64,000 nucleotides of DNA from Glebionis coronaria. Its lineage: Eukaryota > Streptophyta > Magnoliopsida > Asterales > Asteraceae. The position numbers were made by a program, and so were the translations under genes. The stretch covers positions 22,456,488-22,520,487 of the forward strand of contig CM046882.1 in NCBI GenBank assembly GCA_025667525.1. The letters run 5' to 3'. This document shows, piece after piece, positions 12,531 through 26,737 of the stretch (position 1 is the stretch's first letter; every line of letters starts with the position of its first letter). The notes beneath the pieces are model-generated. The model made no database searches. It was given only the letters and a program-made list of their open reading frames with translations, and had not been told where the DNA came from.

Positions 12531-12866
12531 TGGATTAAGAAAATTACAAGGAAGGAAAATCTATGCAAAGACCATCACTCTTTGAAGCGGATGGTTTTAT
12601 ATATTGGAAAAACCGTTTTGAAACTTATGTGAAACCTAAGGATATAGATCTTTGGTACATGATCATTGAAGGTGATTATGCAACAACGGTCAAGAATGTC
12701 ACCACTAACCAATTTGAATCGGTTCCATGTGAAAAGCAAACTGATGATCAAAAGAAAATGTTGGCCAAAAATAATGAAACCAAAATGATGCTTACAATGC
12801 TCTACCTAAAAAGGAGTATGAAAAAATCTTTATGTGTCGAACCGCCAAAGAAATTTGGCACTCGTT
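12531..12866 (+). pseudogene. Copia gag stump, frameshifted and truncated
   Basis: The text encodes the start of a plant Copia gag: ENYKEGKSMQRPSLFEADGF followed by a WKNRFETYV and DLWYMIIEGDY segment. The likely initiator ATG (12531) is followed by an in-frame TAA two codons later. Around 12790-12800 the conserved reading moves to another frame, where ALPKKEYE and RTAKEIWHSL can be read, so there is at least one frameshift. Similarity stops near 12866, where AT-rich DNA begins. The piece is dead and lacks all pol domains. Confidence 0.8.
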
Positions 12867-12869
12867 AAT

Positions 12870-15788
12870 TGTCACATGATAATTATTTTTCACCTTACTT
12901 TAGGAAAATTAGAAACAAATGATAAGTATTAAGTAATTACGTTTAGGAAAACATAAAAACCGACGATGTGTTCGTACTCGAGGAGGTGTGGTTGTGTGCC
13001 AAATAAACGTTTTTGGATTAGTTTCGATTTTTAAATGAGAAAAAGATTAAAAGTAAACACGGATTAAACTACGACGAATCGCTTTTTCACGCAAAATGCG
13101 ACGAAAAATAATAAAATAATCAAAATTTATGAAAAATTTTGAAAACATGCAAATAAATTCTAAAAGTCTAACAAACAATAAAAAATGAGAAAATAATTTT
13201 TAAAACCTTTTAATTAATTATTATTTAATTTTAAAATATAATATAAGACTTAAAAATAAAAATAAATAAGAAAAAGTCCAAATTTTGTTTTTATCTTTTG
13301 TAAACCTCAAAATACTTTAATAAAAACTAAAAATTATTTTTTGGAATTTTAAAATTAATTTAACTATTATTATATGACTTAAAATGAAAATAGAAAATAA
13401 AAATGATTAAAAATATAAAAAGGGAAAATCTAGAAAACTTCCAAAAAGTCCTAAAAAAGTCTATTTTATGGGAAAAATAAGCTGATGACCTCAGCTTATC
13501 CCAAAAAGCTAAAAAGATGAAAATAAGCTACGGCTTGAATTTATACTAACGAATTAGGAAACGTATAAAGAAAATAAAAGGAAAAGTATGACCAAGAAAT
13601 GAGCCTAGCACACGGGTACACCCATGAACCCCTGTTCGACAGGTCAAGGGGTTGAGCTAGGCTAGTTGCTTTTTGCATAAATTATTTTTTTTAATTTTCT
13701 TTTTGAACAACAATCCCCAATGAGAAATTGGCTTATTGGGGTGTGAAAATAAACAAGATTTCTATACTAATAAGAAAATAAAAGCATAGAAATAAGCAGA
13801 TTTAAGAAAAAATTCAAAACCAACACATATAACTAACAGTGGCAATTCACAAAACACTGGCAGTAATAAAAAGTTTACCACTGCTAGCAAAAGTTCACAG
13901 AAAAAGCAGTTTTGCACTTTGGTGAATTTTAAGCTATCAATAAGCTACAAATACACTAGATAACCCAATATTTAGAATAAACAGATCTGGACTAACATTA
14001 TACCTAGCAAATTCCTAAGTGGCTAAAACTAATACTCAAGATTCAAACAGAAAAATGAACTGATGTATTTAGGCAGTTTCAAAACACAAATTTGCACAAA
14101 TTGGGTCTGAATTAAAAATCAATACACACTACTCAAACCAGCATAGCAGACATGTGAATCGCTTAAATTCATCAGACAACAAACACTACTTATCAGATAA
14201 AGAAAGAAATCAGACAATCATGAACTTTGGCAGAAAAACACAATAACTTGCAAAATCCTTCTTTAAGCTAACAACATCCAACCAAAAGCAATTTTAAACT
14301 AACCTAAGCCTAACTTAAGTGTGCAGGCAGTTAAGGTCTAGTTTTTATGTCACCAAAAGCCTAGAACTAACACAACCAAACACCCTTTAAAGCAACAAAT
14401 TACAAGTTTTTTCTAACACCTTTATGAATATAACCCTAACTTAAGCTTAACAAGCACAGAAACACAATTTGTAACACAAATTAAACAGAATGGAACTCTT
14501 AAACTAACAACTAAAGCAGATCATGGCAAAAATCATACAACCATAAAAATAAAAAAGAAATTGCTATGCGAGTTCAAAGCCAATGTACCTAGTGGGACCT
14601 ACATCCAAGCCCCACTTGCAATTAGTTGATGCAAATAGAGCTGTTTAGTTGATCTTTGGTGGCTTATGGGGTTAAGCAATGAGTATGCAAGGAGTGGGAC
14701 TACAACAGTCCATACACCAAGACTACCACAGTCTTGGTGTTTTCTTCTTGACCTATTTTGAACACAACAAAAACAAAGAAACTTCAATTCCACAAGCCAT
14801 GCAACAATTTCTTTGTCAAGAGAGCTTATTGGTCAGCTTATGGACAGTGAAATATTAGCAATAGTCAAAAAAGGATTTTCTGAAAATGCTTTTGAAACAA
14901 GAAACGCTGCAAATGAATTTAAGTTAATCAACAAGAATTAACCAAACCTTATAAATCTCACAAGTGTTTAATTTTGTCAGAATCACACACTTATGATCAA
15001 TTTATAAAGACTAAATTAATAAGAAATAAAAGGAACTCAGAATAATTTTGCAAGGCCAAAGATAAACTTTAACTATTCATAAATTCAGGTTTACAAAAAA
15101 ACTGGAACATATGAAAAATTACAATGATTTTCCTATTTATACTACTTGATAGAAGATACTAGAATACAATGAAAGGAAAACCCTAATGCTATGATTTTCC
15201 AACAATGCCCTTGATTGATGCCAAGAAGATTTGGATCTTTGATTTTTTTTGAATTGATTCAACATGGTAACATGTGATTTCTACAATGTACATGTGATGT
15301 CAGCTGGTTGGTTTCAATCTTGGATGTTGGTACTGATGTGATGAACTAGTAAAGCTAGCTTAGCCATTGGATGCCTGCCATTCTTTTGTCTTGAAGCAAA
15401 AGTGAACCCTCATTGGTGTAGGGGATGGTCCCACAACACACATGGGTGTGTTGGTGGATGTTTTGGTGACGTGGGTGGGTTAGGGATATGATCAATTGTC
15501 GATCTGGAAACATACAACTCAAAGCCCTTTGATTTGATTAGGGATTGGGATTAGGGTTTATAAAGTGGGAGGATGGGTAAACAGTTTATTTGATATGTTT
15601 TTCGTAATTAACACATGTTTTGCGCCACTGAAAATATTATTAAACATGTTTTAAAATGTGGGCTTGGTGGGTTGGGTAGTCAGGTATTTGTTTGGGCTTG
15701 ATGGGTTTATAATGGGTAATGGGTAGGTATTTGATAGAAATGGGTTTATGATGTTGGCATAATTCGTCCTTTGACTGAATTGACCCGT
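12870..15788. other. AT-rich interval without genes
   Basis: Long A-rich stretches and stops in all frames. A short hairpin with CCCAATGAG..TTATTGGGG arms lies near 13716-13740. The interval has the look of old retroelement DNA but no domain could be read. It separates the two duplicated segments. Confidence 0.5.
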
Positions 15789-15824
15789 ATTATATCGGAA
15801 TTTTGTTTCTTTGGAAATTATGTG

Positions 15825-18455
15825 TGATAACCCGAACCCACGGTCATTATTTAATATTATTTAACGAATAATTTTGGAAGTTTTAATGAGTTTGAATGAT
15901 ATGACGGTTGGTGGTTGGAAGTCTTATTTTTACATTTTTACTAATAGCGAGGATTATTAGTGATCACGATATCGACGGATGCCCGAGATTTTATGTTTTA
16001 TTATATGTTGTCTCGATGTTGATATTATTGACGTTTTATTTTAATTGTGTATTAAGTCGAACCGGGATCATAATATTATCATATTTTGAGTACGTTTTAA
16101 CTTTGGAAAAGTATTTTTACGAAACCCGAGCCTCGTAAATGTTTTCAAAATTGACAATTTACATTTTCTACCCTTAAAACTATTTAATTGCATTTTGGAC
16201 CAAAACTATCACAAATTGGCAAGAAAAGTCCCTCCACCCACCATATATAAACCCTTCTACCTAACTTTCCACTAACAAAAACACATAGATAACAAGTTTT
16301 CATATTTCTTTCCTCTCTCTTGTTCTATGCCGCCACACATAACACACATAAAACCATTAGATTTTTATTTTCTACTTTGAATCTTCAAAAACTATTTGAT
16401 ATCCCATGTTGCAAATTTAATTGTGCGTCTTTTGGTTTAAATTTTATGCACATGCAACAACTTTTGAAATTTTGATATGACCCAAGGTGGTTTGATCTAT
16501 TTTCATGATATATATATATATATGTGGTTAGTATTGTTTAAAATGGTTTTTAAGTATTGCATGTTTGAATTTTTTAGTGAGTAAATTTTTGAATGATTAT
16601 ATAAGTGTGTTATAGGTTAGATAGATGGATAAGGATGATAGTATGATGATATTAGGCATAGGAGATTGAGTAAAATGGGTTGAAAATTTTATCTAGTATG
16701 ATTTTTAGAAGGGTATTTTAGATCAATGGGAAAAAGGTAATTTTTGGGTATTTTACTATTTGAAAATGGTTAAACTAATCGCATAGGGTTGTAGAGAATT
16801 TCGTTAGCTTCGATTTGATATATAGTAGAGCTTCTAGCTCCAAACGAGCGAGAAGTTATGATGATTTGATTATTCGTGTATCGGGAGACGAGTATCGACA
16901 CAATCCGAAGTTGTTGTCGATATTTGGATCAAATCTCAGAGACTATAGAATGAGTTGTAAAAATAGTCAATGTCTGATGTTAGGTTCTAAACCTAGGGTT
17001 GTGAGTCTATTTTCAAACTCAAGTGTCGGATTTGTAAACGAGATTGTTTGGAATGGTCAAAATGGTTGTATGAGTCGGTGACGTAAAATTGTCCGGTTTT
17101 TGTAGTTCAATGATGTGTCGGGCAGGGAACTTAAAAAGTAAAAAATTTTGATGGGCTTTTAAGAGGACTTTCTATATATAGTAAGTGAGATCTCTGAGTA
17201 GTATCATAAGTATTTGACGTGTTTAAGTGGGGTAAATGAGCTCGTACATTTGGTATGTACTGGCAGATTTTTATCGAAAGAATAGACTAATAGAGTAAAC
17301 ATATAAAAGGAAGTAATAGTATCACTTGTATTGTTTTCTTTCGGGTTTGTCATAATATTATGATTTTGAGTTTGATGTTATTATTTATGGGTTATATTCG
17401 AGACTATTATTAATGAACGCGCCTTATTTGATAGGTTGTGATTTTTATGTTTATCGGGCATCAACAATCGTCGAAGGTCGTCTTGCTACTGCTATTACTC
17501 AAGGTGAGTCTATAGCCTCGCTTTGTATTTGTTTTGAATGATTTTAAAACCCGCGAAGGGGATACATGCTATTTGAAAATAAAATGAACACAAGTCATGA
17601 TGATTGTTTGGACCCGAATGTTGCCTGATGTTGCCTTGAATTGTATAAGTACCTAAATTACAAAAGTCCCTAAATTCATGAGCCGTTGACTATGTTCTGA
17701 CATGATGTTGTGAGTTGGGAATACCCGCTTAATCAAATTATAGTACTATTGGGCTGACGACCCTATCTGAGACCAGGGCTTTACGCTGAGTAACCTCTGG
17801 GAAGGATAATTTACGAGAATAAGAATGTGGTATACTTGCAATTGATACCCTAGTAGGGGTAATGGAATTCATATAGTCATGTCGGCTTTAGGCGTGGGTT
17901 ACTAAGTTAAGGGGTCGGTGTCATGAGCTTAATATAATTCTATAATTATTGCTATATGCTAGAATGACTGATCAATAGATTGTGACGACAATTCTATTAA
18001 ATGATTATGATTGATTTTTCTCTTGTCTTCAAATGATGATTTGATAAACCTATAGACTCGCTCAACCATTGTGTGGATGATTTTAAGCATGTATTTCAGG
18101 TGATTGAAGTTGATTGATGGCGGAGCTTGCTGGAGAACGATTGCGGGTTGCTTTTGTAGTGATTGGGTCCAAAGCTGATTTCTTTCCCTTTTGTTATAAA
18201 ATTTATAATGTATGGTCATGTACTTTGGTAAAAATGTTTGTTGACTGGTCGAGATCTTTGGGGGACCTAAATGTTACTCTGATAATTCTAAAATTGTTTT
18301 ACTTAGGATCGAAGGTTTTAGACAATGATTAAATTATATCCTTTTATAATTCAAATGTACGATTTTGAGATCGTTTAAAGTGTTTTGTGTAATGATGTTT
18401 GTGTTTAGCACCCAAATGTGTATTTCCGCTACGCAATGTAATTTGGGGGTGTTAA
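15825..18455 (+). mobile_element. Ty3/Gypsy-type long LTR (copy B)
   Basis: Same ends and TATA box (16244-16251) as copy A, with the primer-binding site at 18460-18471. Only a handful of substitutions separate it from copy A (for example at 15941, 16366 and 16394). Confidence 0.75.
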
Positions 18456-19626
18456 AGATTGGTATCAAAGCTTTTAGTTATAGCGAATTAGGTCGATTTT
18501 GAAAAATGTCCTAAACTATAACTTTGGTGTCGAAAATATTTTACAAAAGCACGCAACTTCTCTGCAAGGCTCCGATAAGATTATTTGTTTTGTATTGTTT
18601 TATAGATAGATGTATCCTTTAAAACTGAAATGATTTTTAGAGTATTTATTAAGTAAATACTATGATGATGTATTGATGATGTATTGATGTTGTTGAAAGT
18701 ACGTTGAGTACTTGTTATCGTAATTTTTTCTATGCAATGCATATGTATATAATTTTGAATAATGACCTTATATACTGGAGAGGGTCTAGGACAATAGACC
18801 AGATGATGAACGATTTTACAACTGAATTCTTGCGACTTGTATCGGGTATGAGGAAGTTTGATTAGTTGATATATGATAGATATGTGGTTGAAACTGGTTT
18901 GATTAGAAGGTTGATGTAAAAGAAAAGTTGTTTCAAAGGTTGTATTTGGTATGTGGAGATTTGAGTTGTTAGGACTTGGAAGATGGATGAGATTGCTAGT
19001 CTTAGTTCAATTGTGATGAATTTGTGTGCTTGAATTGAAAGGTTTTAAGAGAAGTAGGTAAGGTTGAAAGGATGAGTGAGTAGGAGCCTCATGTGAGATC
19101 AATTCTGAGTAGAGCTTGGAAGCTTAGGAATGTTGAAAGTCGTATTGAGACTTGTTTTGTAATAAATCCGCCGTGTATGAGTGAGTATTTGAATTTTGAG
19201 AGTGAGCTGCCATCATGATAGAGATTTGACCTTGAAGTGCAAAAAGGGAAATGGACGAGAGTGATGAAGCTGACAACAATGATAAGGAGGATGAGGAGCT
19301 GGTGTCTAAGGAACTAATCGCGTGATAGATTTCTTTGTATCTTATTTTCTTTCTGTAATCGAACTTATTTAAACCTTGTGTCGTAGCATTGTGATGGAAC
19401 TTATTATCTTTTAAGTTTGTTTGGTAGATGATTGTAGTGACAGACACTGCCACTATCCTGTTGAATCCTCAACTCAATCTGAATTACCCTCATGATCTAT
19501 GATGTGTCTTTATTAACTCTTTTGAGTTTTGGTAGATGAACCATTGTAGTTTGTGTTGTTCCTACATGTAGTATTCATGAGATGTCCTGATAAAGAAATC
19601 CTCCTTTTATCCTGATATGTATACTT

Positions 19627-20119
19627 TGTTGGGAATAAAAATAGCTAAGTCATTGGGACGTTGACAAGAAGAACTTAGACGCTAAAAAAAGATAATATGG
19701 CGCTGACAACTGGACACTGAAAGAGATATTGAAGCGCTGACAAGAAGAAGTTTTCACCACTGATAGAATACTTAGTATACACGTTTTGTACTTTGAGTAA
19801 AGATATGTTTGACATTGTATTTTCTATGTTTATCTTTACCTTAAATAGTTGATACTTAGACTCTTGTACAAGGTTCCTTATTCTATTAAAGGAGGCCTTA
19901 GGTTTTAGTTTTATATACGTGTTTTTCACTTTCATTGTACCAAGTTTTGATCATTAATCAAAGTGAAAGTTTGGGTTATTCTGTTTTGTGTGTTCTTGTT
20001 CTAAGTGTTAAATTCCGCATAGCACTTAGATTGTTTCATAACACAAAGTTTCTCTAAGTATTAATCTTGATTCAATCTCGTTAATACAAAGCTAATCGAT
20101 CTAAGTTTGGGGATCAACA
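19627..20119 (+). mobile_element. Copia 5' LTR (copy B)
   Basis: Copy of 3839-4331 with TGTTG/CAACA ends. Primer-binding site TGGTATCAGAGC at 20122-20133. No 3' LTR is present. Confidence 0.85.
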
Positions 20120-20229
20120 AGTGGTATCAGAGCTTGTTGAGGAACTTTGATCTAGAAGAACACGAAACCCTAAAAATCATAAATCGCTAAAAACCCTAAT
20201 TATTCAAGAAACCCTAAAAACCAGACAAG

Positions 20230-21216
20230 ATGTCAACTCCAGATATGACCTCCTCCTCATCAAGTCACAACCTAAAAATTCCCATGCTAGACCCTGACAA
20301 CTTTGAGCTATGGAAGTTCAATTTTGAACAATACCTTCAAATTCATGATCACACTCTCTGGGAAATTATTGAATATGGAAACACATTCGATAAAGTTGCT
20401 AAGATTGCTGCTAGACCAGTTGAGGGTTCAACTGAACAGGATCGAAAAGAAAGACCCACTGATGGGAGAGCTGTCACAACTGAGGATATTGCAAAGAGAA
20501 GGAGTGACATGAAAACTTTAAGCATTCTCAAACTCTATTTGGGACCAACCAACCAGCACAAGTATAGAGGTTTTGAGTCTGCCAAGGAACTTTGGGAAGC
20601 TCTTTAAGTCAACTATGGTGGTAATGATGATACTGCTTCAGAAAAGAAGAAGCAACTTTTGCATGAGTATGCTGTGTTCAAGGCTCTTCCCAGTGAGAAG
20701 CTAAGTGGGGTAAGAAGCAGGCTTCTTGACATCACTAGCAAATTTTCCTTTATGGGAACAGTGTATGATGATGCTGATATCATAACCACTTTTCTTAAAA
20801 GTCTTGGTGATGTATGGAAGATTGAAGCTAGGTCTATCATTGCTACCAATGCCCACAAGAGTTCTACTTTTGATGACGTCTACAATAAACTAAAGATTGT
20901 AGAGAATGAAATCCTCATGGATCATGGAAGCAAATCTACCTCTAGAAACATGGCTTTCATCTCACATAGTGATGCTCAAATTGATAAGAGAGAAACATAT
21001 GTGCATCCTGTTACTGGATCACCTTGTGTCAGCGGAGGATCAACCTTTGTCAACGGTGGATCAACCTTTGTCAGCGCCTCACATTCAGACACTGACACAT
21101 GCAATAATGACTCACCAAGAATTAAACATCCTGGCATTGATCTGGACATAGTTTGTGCATACATTGCAGCATTGCCCAATGGTTCCATGATTACATATGA
21201 GGACCTTGAGTTATAA
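20230..21216 (+). pseudogene. Copia gag fragment with premature stop (copy B)
   Basis: This is the partner of the open gag at 4442-5428. A C-to-T change turns a glutamine codon into TAA at 20605-20607, splitting the frame after the KELWEAL segment. An Asp-to-Glu change lies near residue 26. Downstream sequence remains otherwise intact and in frame, so the stop is recent and arose after the duplication, or is fixed in only one copy. Confidence 0.9.
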
Positions 21217-22284
21217 AATAGCAACAAACTTTTTTCATCTTCTCGTTTTGGTACGTAAACTTTTAAAAAGATGTTTAATAGCGATGAACTTTAACAAGTG
21301 TTTAAATCTACATATTTTAATTACGTGTCACGTTATAAATAGTGACACATGTCAGGCGTTTACGGAATTTTCATCTTCATCATGGTACAACATTCAGTGT
21401 ATAAGCTCATTTATCACATAAGCTCCATTTATCTTAGCTATTATATGTAAGATAATAGGGTTGGTGTATGTGATGAATCCTGAATATCTTGCTTGAATCG
21501 TGTTGAGTTCACTTTTCGAATAAAGTATTTCGATCTTATCGGTGCCTGGGTTACATGAAATCCTTATCGGGATAAGACAAGAAAAACACTTTGATTTCTA
21601 GGCACAAGAGAGCAAAGCAAAACATGGAGAAGATTGTATGGGTTGTTATGATTCTTCATATTTGTTCATATGAAAGACCAAAGTGATGTTTACTATATAT
21701 CAACACAAATAGGGAAAAGTTATGCCCCTTAATGAAAAGTCACACCCATTAGGAAAAGTCACAGCCCTTGAATTAACTGTATCCAGCCACAGTTGTGCAA
21801 CAGATACAAACTGTCGCTAACTGCTGTCAACAAAACAATATGTTATTAGTGACAGCCCAGTGACTTAATTCTGTCACTATCGCGTTATTTAGACTTATTG
21901 CCTATCTTTTCCATGATTGTGTCCGAAATCAAGTTAATTTGTTTATACGAGCGTGTAATCCACACCTCCGAACTCGTATTATAACTTACTCGAAATTCCT
22001 TTGGTCTCGGGTAAATCACAATTACACAAAATGATTTGATGACACTAAAATCACCAACATTATATAGGTTCTGCACAAGCTCGATTTGAAGGCTCAGCAT
22101 ACTTAAGCTCATTCAAACATATAAAGCTCAAGGTCGGAACGAAAATGAAATTTACCACAATGATTCATGTCGCAAGCACTCATATATACATGTGTTAAAA
22201 ATAAAAATGGCGCTCTCATTATCAAATATGCATGAGACATCGTATGTGTTTATGCAGTTGCAGGCCAAACTATGTGCATACAGC
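21217..22284. other. Gene-poor interval, 3' flank of IST1-like gene (copy B)
   Basis: Copy of 5429-6496 with three substitutions noted (near 21484, 21976 and 22020). No gene seen. Confidence 0.5.
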
Positions 22285-25200
22285 TTAAAATACTAATTTA
22301 CGCTCCATTTTGTTTAGAGCGTAGATACGGTCGGCTAGATCTTCAAAATCAGGAAGCTTTGGATGAACGTGGCGAGGCTTCTTAACATTATTTACGTCAA
22401 CTGGAGGTGTGGAGACTTCAGGTTTAGATACCTTAGGCTCGGGAATTCTCTTGGCAGGTTCATGTTTAGGTCGAGTTGTGTGTTGATGTTTCTTGTAGTC
22501 TTCAGCAGGCTCAGCTTGGGATTGCTTGGGCTTGAGCGCGATTTTGTCCTTGGGTTCAACCTGATCCTTTGTCCTGCGGGACACTCCTTGTGGACCCGAA
22601 TGAGTTTTACTATGGGGCTTATGTTTTGTAGGCGAAACTTCTTCATCTGAATCATTTCCATCATAACTGAAATGTGTAATTGGCCGTGCAGATCTTGAAG
22701 GTCTTACCGGGAATTTATCATCATTATCATCTGAATCTGATTCTGAACTCGTTTTGTAAACACTAGGTTTTTTCTTGTTCACTCTGCTTGGTCTTGAATC
22801 AAATTGTACCGGACTTTGACTTTCTTCGACAGGTTTCTTTGACGAAGGTGAGGTAATCTTTGTGTGTGATGGGTATTTTTGATTCCGTTGCATCAAATCA
22901 TCCAACTCAGCTCGAGAATTCCTAGAGAAGTCCTGTTTACGTGGAGAATCGAACTTATATGACCCACTTTCACTTTCGGAATCTGGACCATCTGAAAGAC
23001 TGGATTTCACCGAATAATCCACAGATTTTGCAGGTTTCACTCGGTCCTTGGTGTTGCTTGTGTTCTTTATCGGGCTCCAAACGTGTGCGTCTTCTTCTTT
23101 ATCCGGAGATGGAAAAAATGAATTGCCTGCATCTTCCAATTCAACGTGATTAAATCCATCATCGAACCTAGTACCATCATAATCATCATCGTCACTTTCG
23201 GATTCATCATCTCTATGAGCACCACTATACAAGGTAGTTTCTTTTTGAGAGCGCGATGAACGGGGCATCCACCTTTCCTTTTTGAGACTGGTAAACTGAT
23301 CCTTAGATTTTTTTATTTCAGGAGTGGAAGAACCCTGATCATCATCATCATCATCATAGTCGGTTTCATCGTATCTACGTGCATCACTATAAGAATGAGA
23401 ATGTAATTTGGAACTTCCACTATCACCCCTCTTAAACCGAGTCTCAGATTCTTTCTTTGAACTTTTATGAAGAGAAGGACCTTGATCTTCATGTCTTCTA
23501 AAGTACCGATCTTCCTTGTGGTCATCATTATTAACCGAACTCTCATCTAAATCATTTCTCGACCTTGATCCGCTTGAACTTTTGGTAACCTTTGGGGAAG
23601 AACTGCTTTCATTCTGGCGCACTTGCTGATTCTGTATCTTTGATTTTCTATTGTTAAAAGAGCCATTATATGGCATTTCATCTCTGATATGTGACCTGTA
23701 TGATTCAGTTGGATGCTGCTGCGTAAAACTCCCTTCTCTCGCAAGTTGTACAGCAGCTCGAGCAGCATAACTAGCACGTTCTGCAGCCTCGGCTGCTGCA
23801 TGAGCTGCAGAAGTGGCATCCTTGAACTCCATGTTTCCGTTATCCCTATCTGATGAATGATTGCTGTTGTTGCTGTTGCTCCGGAACGACTGGTTGTTTT
23901 TCATTGACCCGGATGCCATGCCTGATTAAATAAAGATAAAATGGTAGTTAATCTCTATGATCGATAACACTGTAACTTTATAAGTGATAACCAAACTATT
24001 ACTAAACTATACCTGTTGGCCTCGCATCGCTATGACTAGGAGAAGCATATGGTGACTGTTGGCTGCTAGTATCCGCAGGGGTTACATTCTTCTGAGAGTC
24101 TGATGGGAACTTTTTAATCAGCTGAAAGAAGTCGGCAGGTACATCTGAAGTCTGGACATTAGGAGGATCAACGGTTATCGGGTTCGCCTGCTCGAAGTTC
24201 TTGGGCCCGTTCTGTTCAAAGAAAAGTTTCAAATATAAACAGATTCTCAATGAAAAAAAATACAGTACAATTATTACCGAGTAATTAGAAAGCAGCATCA
24301 ACCTACCAACAAGTCATCACGAGGCTTTGATTCTTCAAACGAAGTTGCTTCCCAATCAACGTTGTGTTCTTTTGCTATGTCGCTTAACACTTTCACTTTT
24401 GTCTGAATGTTTGGTGCAACTGCGGATAACTTCTCGACCAACTGCAGATATAGAGAAGTACATTACAATAAGCCGGATACAGATAAATCTTTTATGAGAA
24501 ATGTAATTCTGTGTTGCAAATTCACCCGTTTCTTAATAAATGGGTCGATTTCCATTAACTTCAGTCTTAGCGGGTCAAAAGGGTAAAACTAAGATCTAGC
24601 TAGTCGCCTTAAGTGCTTTTTTTTACTTCAAGATTACTATTAAGAAAATCTCGTTATCATAGTTGCAGAAAAAAAGTTACATGTGATCGTGTCAACTGAA
24701 ACCAACATATCCAAAGATGTTAACTATTTTGACCCATTTTGCCACATCTACTTCAAAGTTTCAAATAACATACCATTCCGCTTACACCACAGGCAGGAAG
24801 CATCTCAGTAGCCGCGTGAACAAATTCCTTCCCGTATTTCGCTCTAAAATTCTTCTTAACATCCACAAGCTCCTTTATATCTGGACATCTAGGAGTTGCA
24901 AATATCACGCTTGCAATTGCTTCCTTCAAATCAATTGGACAAGTCCTAACAAAAAAAAAAAAATCCCACAAAAATTGATAAATCGCTAAGGTATAGTACT
25001 AGTACTTTAAAGAAGCGATATAAAAGATAGCTTACTTCTGTGATTCGATAATAGGCAAACGTGCTACAATAAGTTCACAATATATCTCGATCAAATCATA
25101 CGCGCCCATCATCTTCTCTTCTCTGATTAGGTGCTCAACCTGATACAATATTAACCAAAAATATAAATATTTTCTGCCCGATCAATAATACTAATAAAAA

Positions 25201-26149
25201 GGTATCGAAAAAACCATGCGACATACTCTAATTCGTGCAGTTCGATCATCTCCTGCTGCCAACAACTGAGCTAGCTCCTTCTTCATTTGAATAACCTGTG
25301 CTCCTTTTTTATTCCTCATTAGCTTTATCCTCGCCGTAGCTAGCTTCAACGACATCTTACTGTATAAATCATTCAACATAACACATTATCAGCCAAAGTC
25401 AACTTTTACACAGATACAAAAAAAATCAGATGAAAAATTATCAGTTTAGTTGTAGAAAAATATACGTGTTTTAAGAGAAAAATACAAAAATAATTCAGAA
25501 AAGAACGCGTTTAAGTCAAATATTTACTTCGGTTAGACCACGTACATCTCAGTGTACGACTTGAAAACAAGAACATGAAAAAATATAACCCGTTTAGGTT
25601 AAAGCAACATGTTTTCTAAATTTTCTTTTGCTCGAAAACTGCATCTAAACATGTTTTATAAATTTTTACGAATTCTTTTCTACAACTAAGCATGATGGTA
25701 CTTCAGTTAGACTCGCGAATACAGTAGCGGTTTACTTAAAATAGCACCATTTAGGGTTTTCTTTCACGTTTCTTGCGAATCTTTTTTACAACTAAACACG
25801 ATGGTACTTGAGTTAGACTGCGTAAATCTAAATCAAAGACTCGCCCTCCCGGATAACATGCACATGAAAAGTACGCTCGTTCAAAATAACATCATTTAGG
25901 GTTTTCTTTCACTTTTCTTTTTTCGAAAAGTGTCGTCTGATATATATAAACATGTTTTCGAAGTTCTAACGAATTCTTTTCTACAACTAAACACAATCTT
26001 GATATCTTGAAGATAAGCAAAACAAGAAACATGAACATGAATCAATGAACATAAGCTAAGTCAAACAAAAGTCAACGGTAGAAAACTAGGAAAAAGAAGC
26101 AATGATCATACCATTTAGCAACTTGGAATCTTTTCTTAATTCCAATCAT
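22285..26149 (-). CDS. IST1-like protein (copy B), seven exons, complete
   Basis: Exons on the minus strand are 26149-26112, 25359-25227, 25139-25036, 24945-24774, 24441-24307, 24211-24013 and 23921-22285; all splice sites and phases match copy A. The predicted 805-residue protein differs from copy A by one residue, Met17 to Leu, plus a synonymous change near 22912. Family and role are as for copy A: an Ist1-domain regulator of ESCRT-III and Vps4 at endosomes, with a long charged low-complexity tail. Its upstream DNA beyond 26388 is unrelated to that of copy A, so expression may differ. Both copies look functional. Confidence 0.95.
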
Positions 26150-26388
26150 GGTGTGTGAATGAATTCAATGTTCGTTTGATGATGTTTATAGGCTTTGGAA
26201 CGAATTTAATGAATGGAAAATTTAACGATAATATGAAAATTTAATAGGAGAGTTATTTATATAAGAAGCTGGTCGGTGGAAGGAAACAAAAATCAGGTAC
26301 GTAGGTCAAGTTGGCCCAAATATAAATATTTTTCAGCCCCAAACATTTTAATTCACTCTTTGCCCAAAGCTTGATTAGTACGTATTTG

Positions 26389-26735
26389 GTAATTCAAGGC
26401 AGTTTTAACATTTATTTGTCATCTTTTTCTTTGTAAAACAAAAACTAAAGTAGGGACTTTTTCAAAAGATTCTTTTCTTAATAAGAAATAATTGTTTGAT
26501 TTATTCCTTTAAAAACTGTAATTATTTCTAAATTTAGTATTAAATATATAATTTTCGTTACGTGTCAAAAATGAAAATATAAAAACCTATAGGAAAAAGC
26601 GGGCCAAATATTGTTACTTTAGGGATTGAAACTAAAGAATTAAGTCAAAGTCACGGTAGTGATTGCATCATCACAATCAGATGATCACAAATCGAAACAC
26701 AGAAGGCTGTCAAACAATTAATCATATTACAAACC
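26389..26735. other. Unique AT-rich upstream DNA of IST1-like copy B
   Basis: No gene or repeat is recognised. This is the distal upstream flank of copy B and has no match in copy A. Confidence 0.4.
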
Positions 26736-26737
26736 TT

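Larger units (their letters stand above)
15789..26388. repeat. Large direct duplication, copy B
   Basis: This is the partner of 1-10608. The left junction follows TGAATTGACCCGT and the right junction follows CGTATTTG at 26381-26388, where copy A continues with different DNA. All annotated parts recur: Gypsy LTR, Copia LTR and gag, IST1-like gene. A false duplication in the assembly (two haplotypes placed in tandem) cannot be excluded from sequence alone. Confidence 0.97.
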
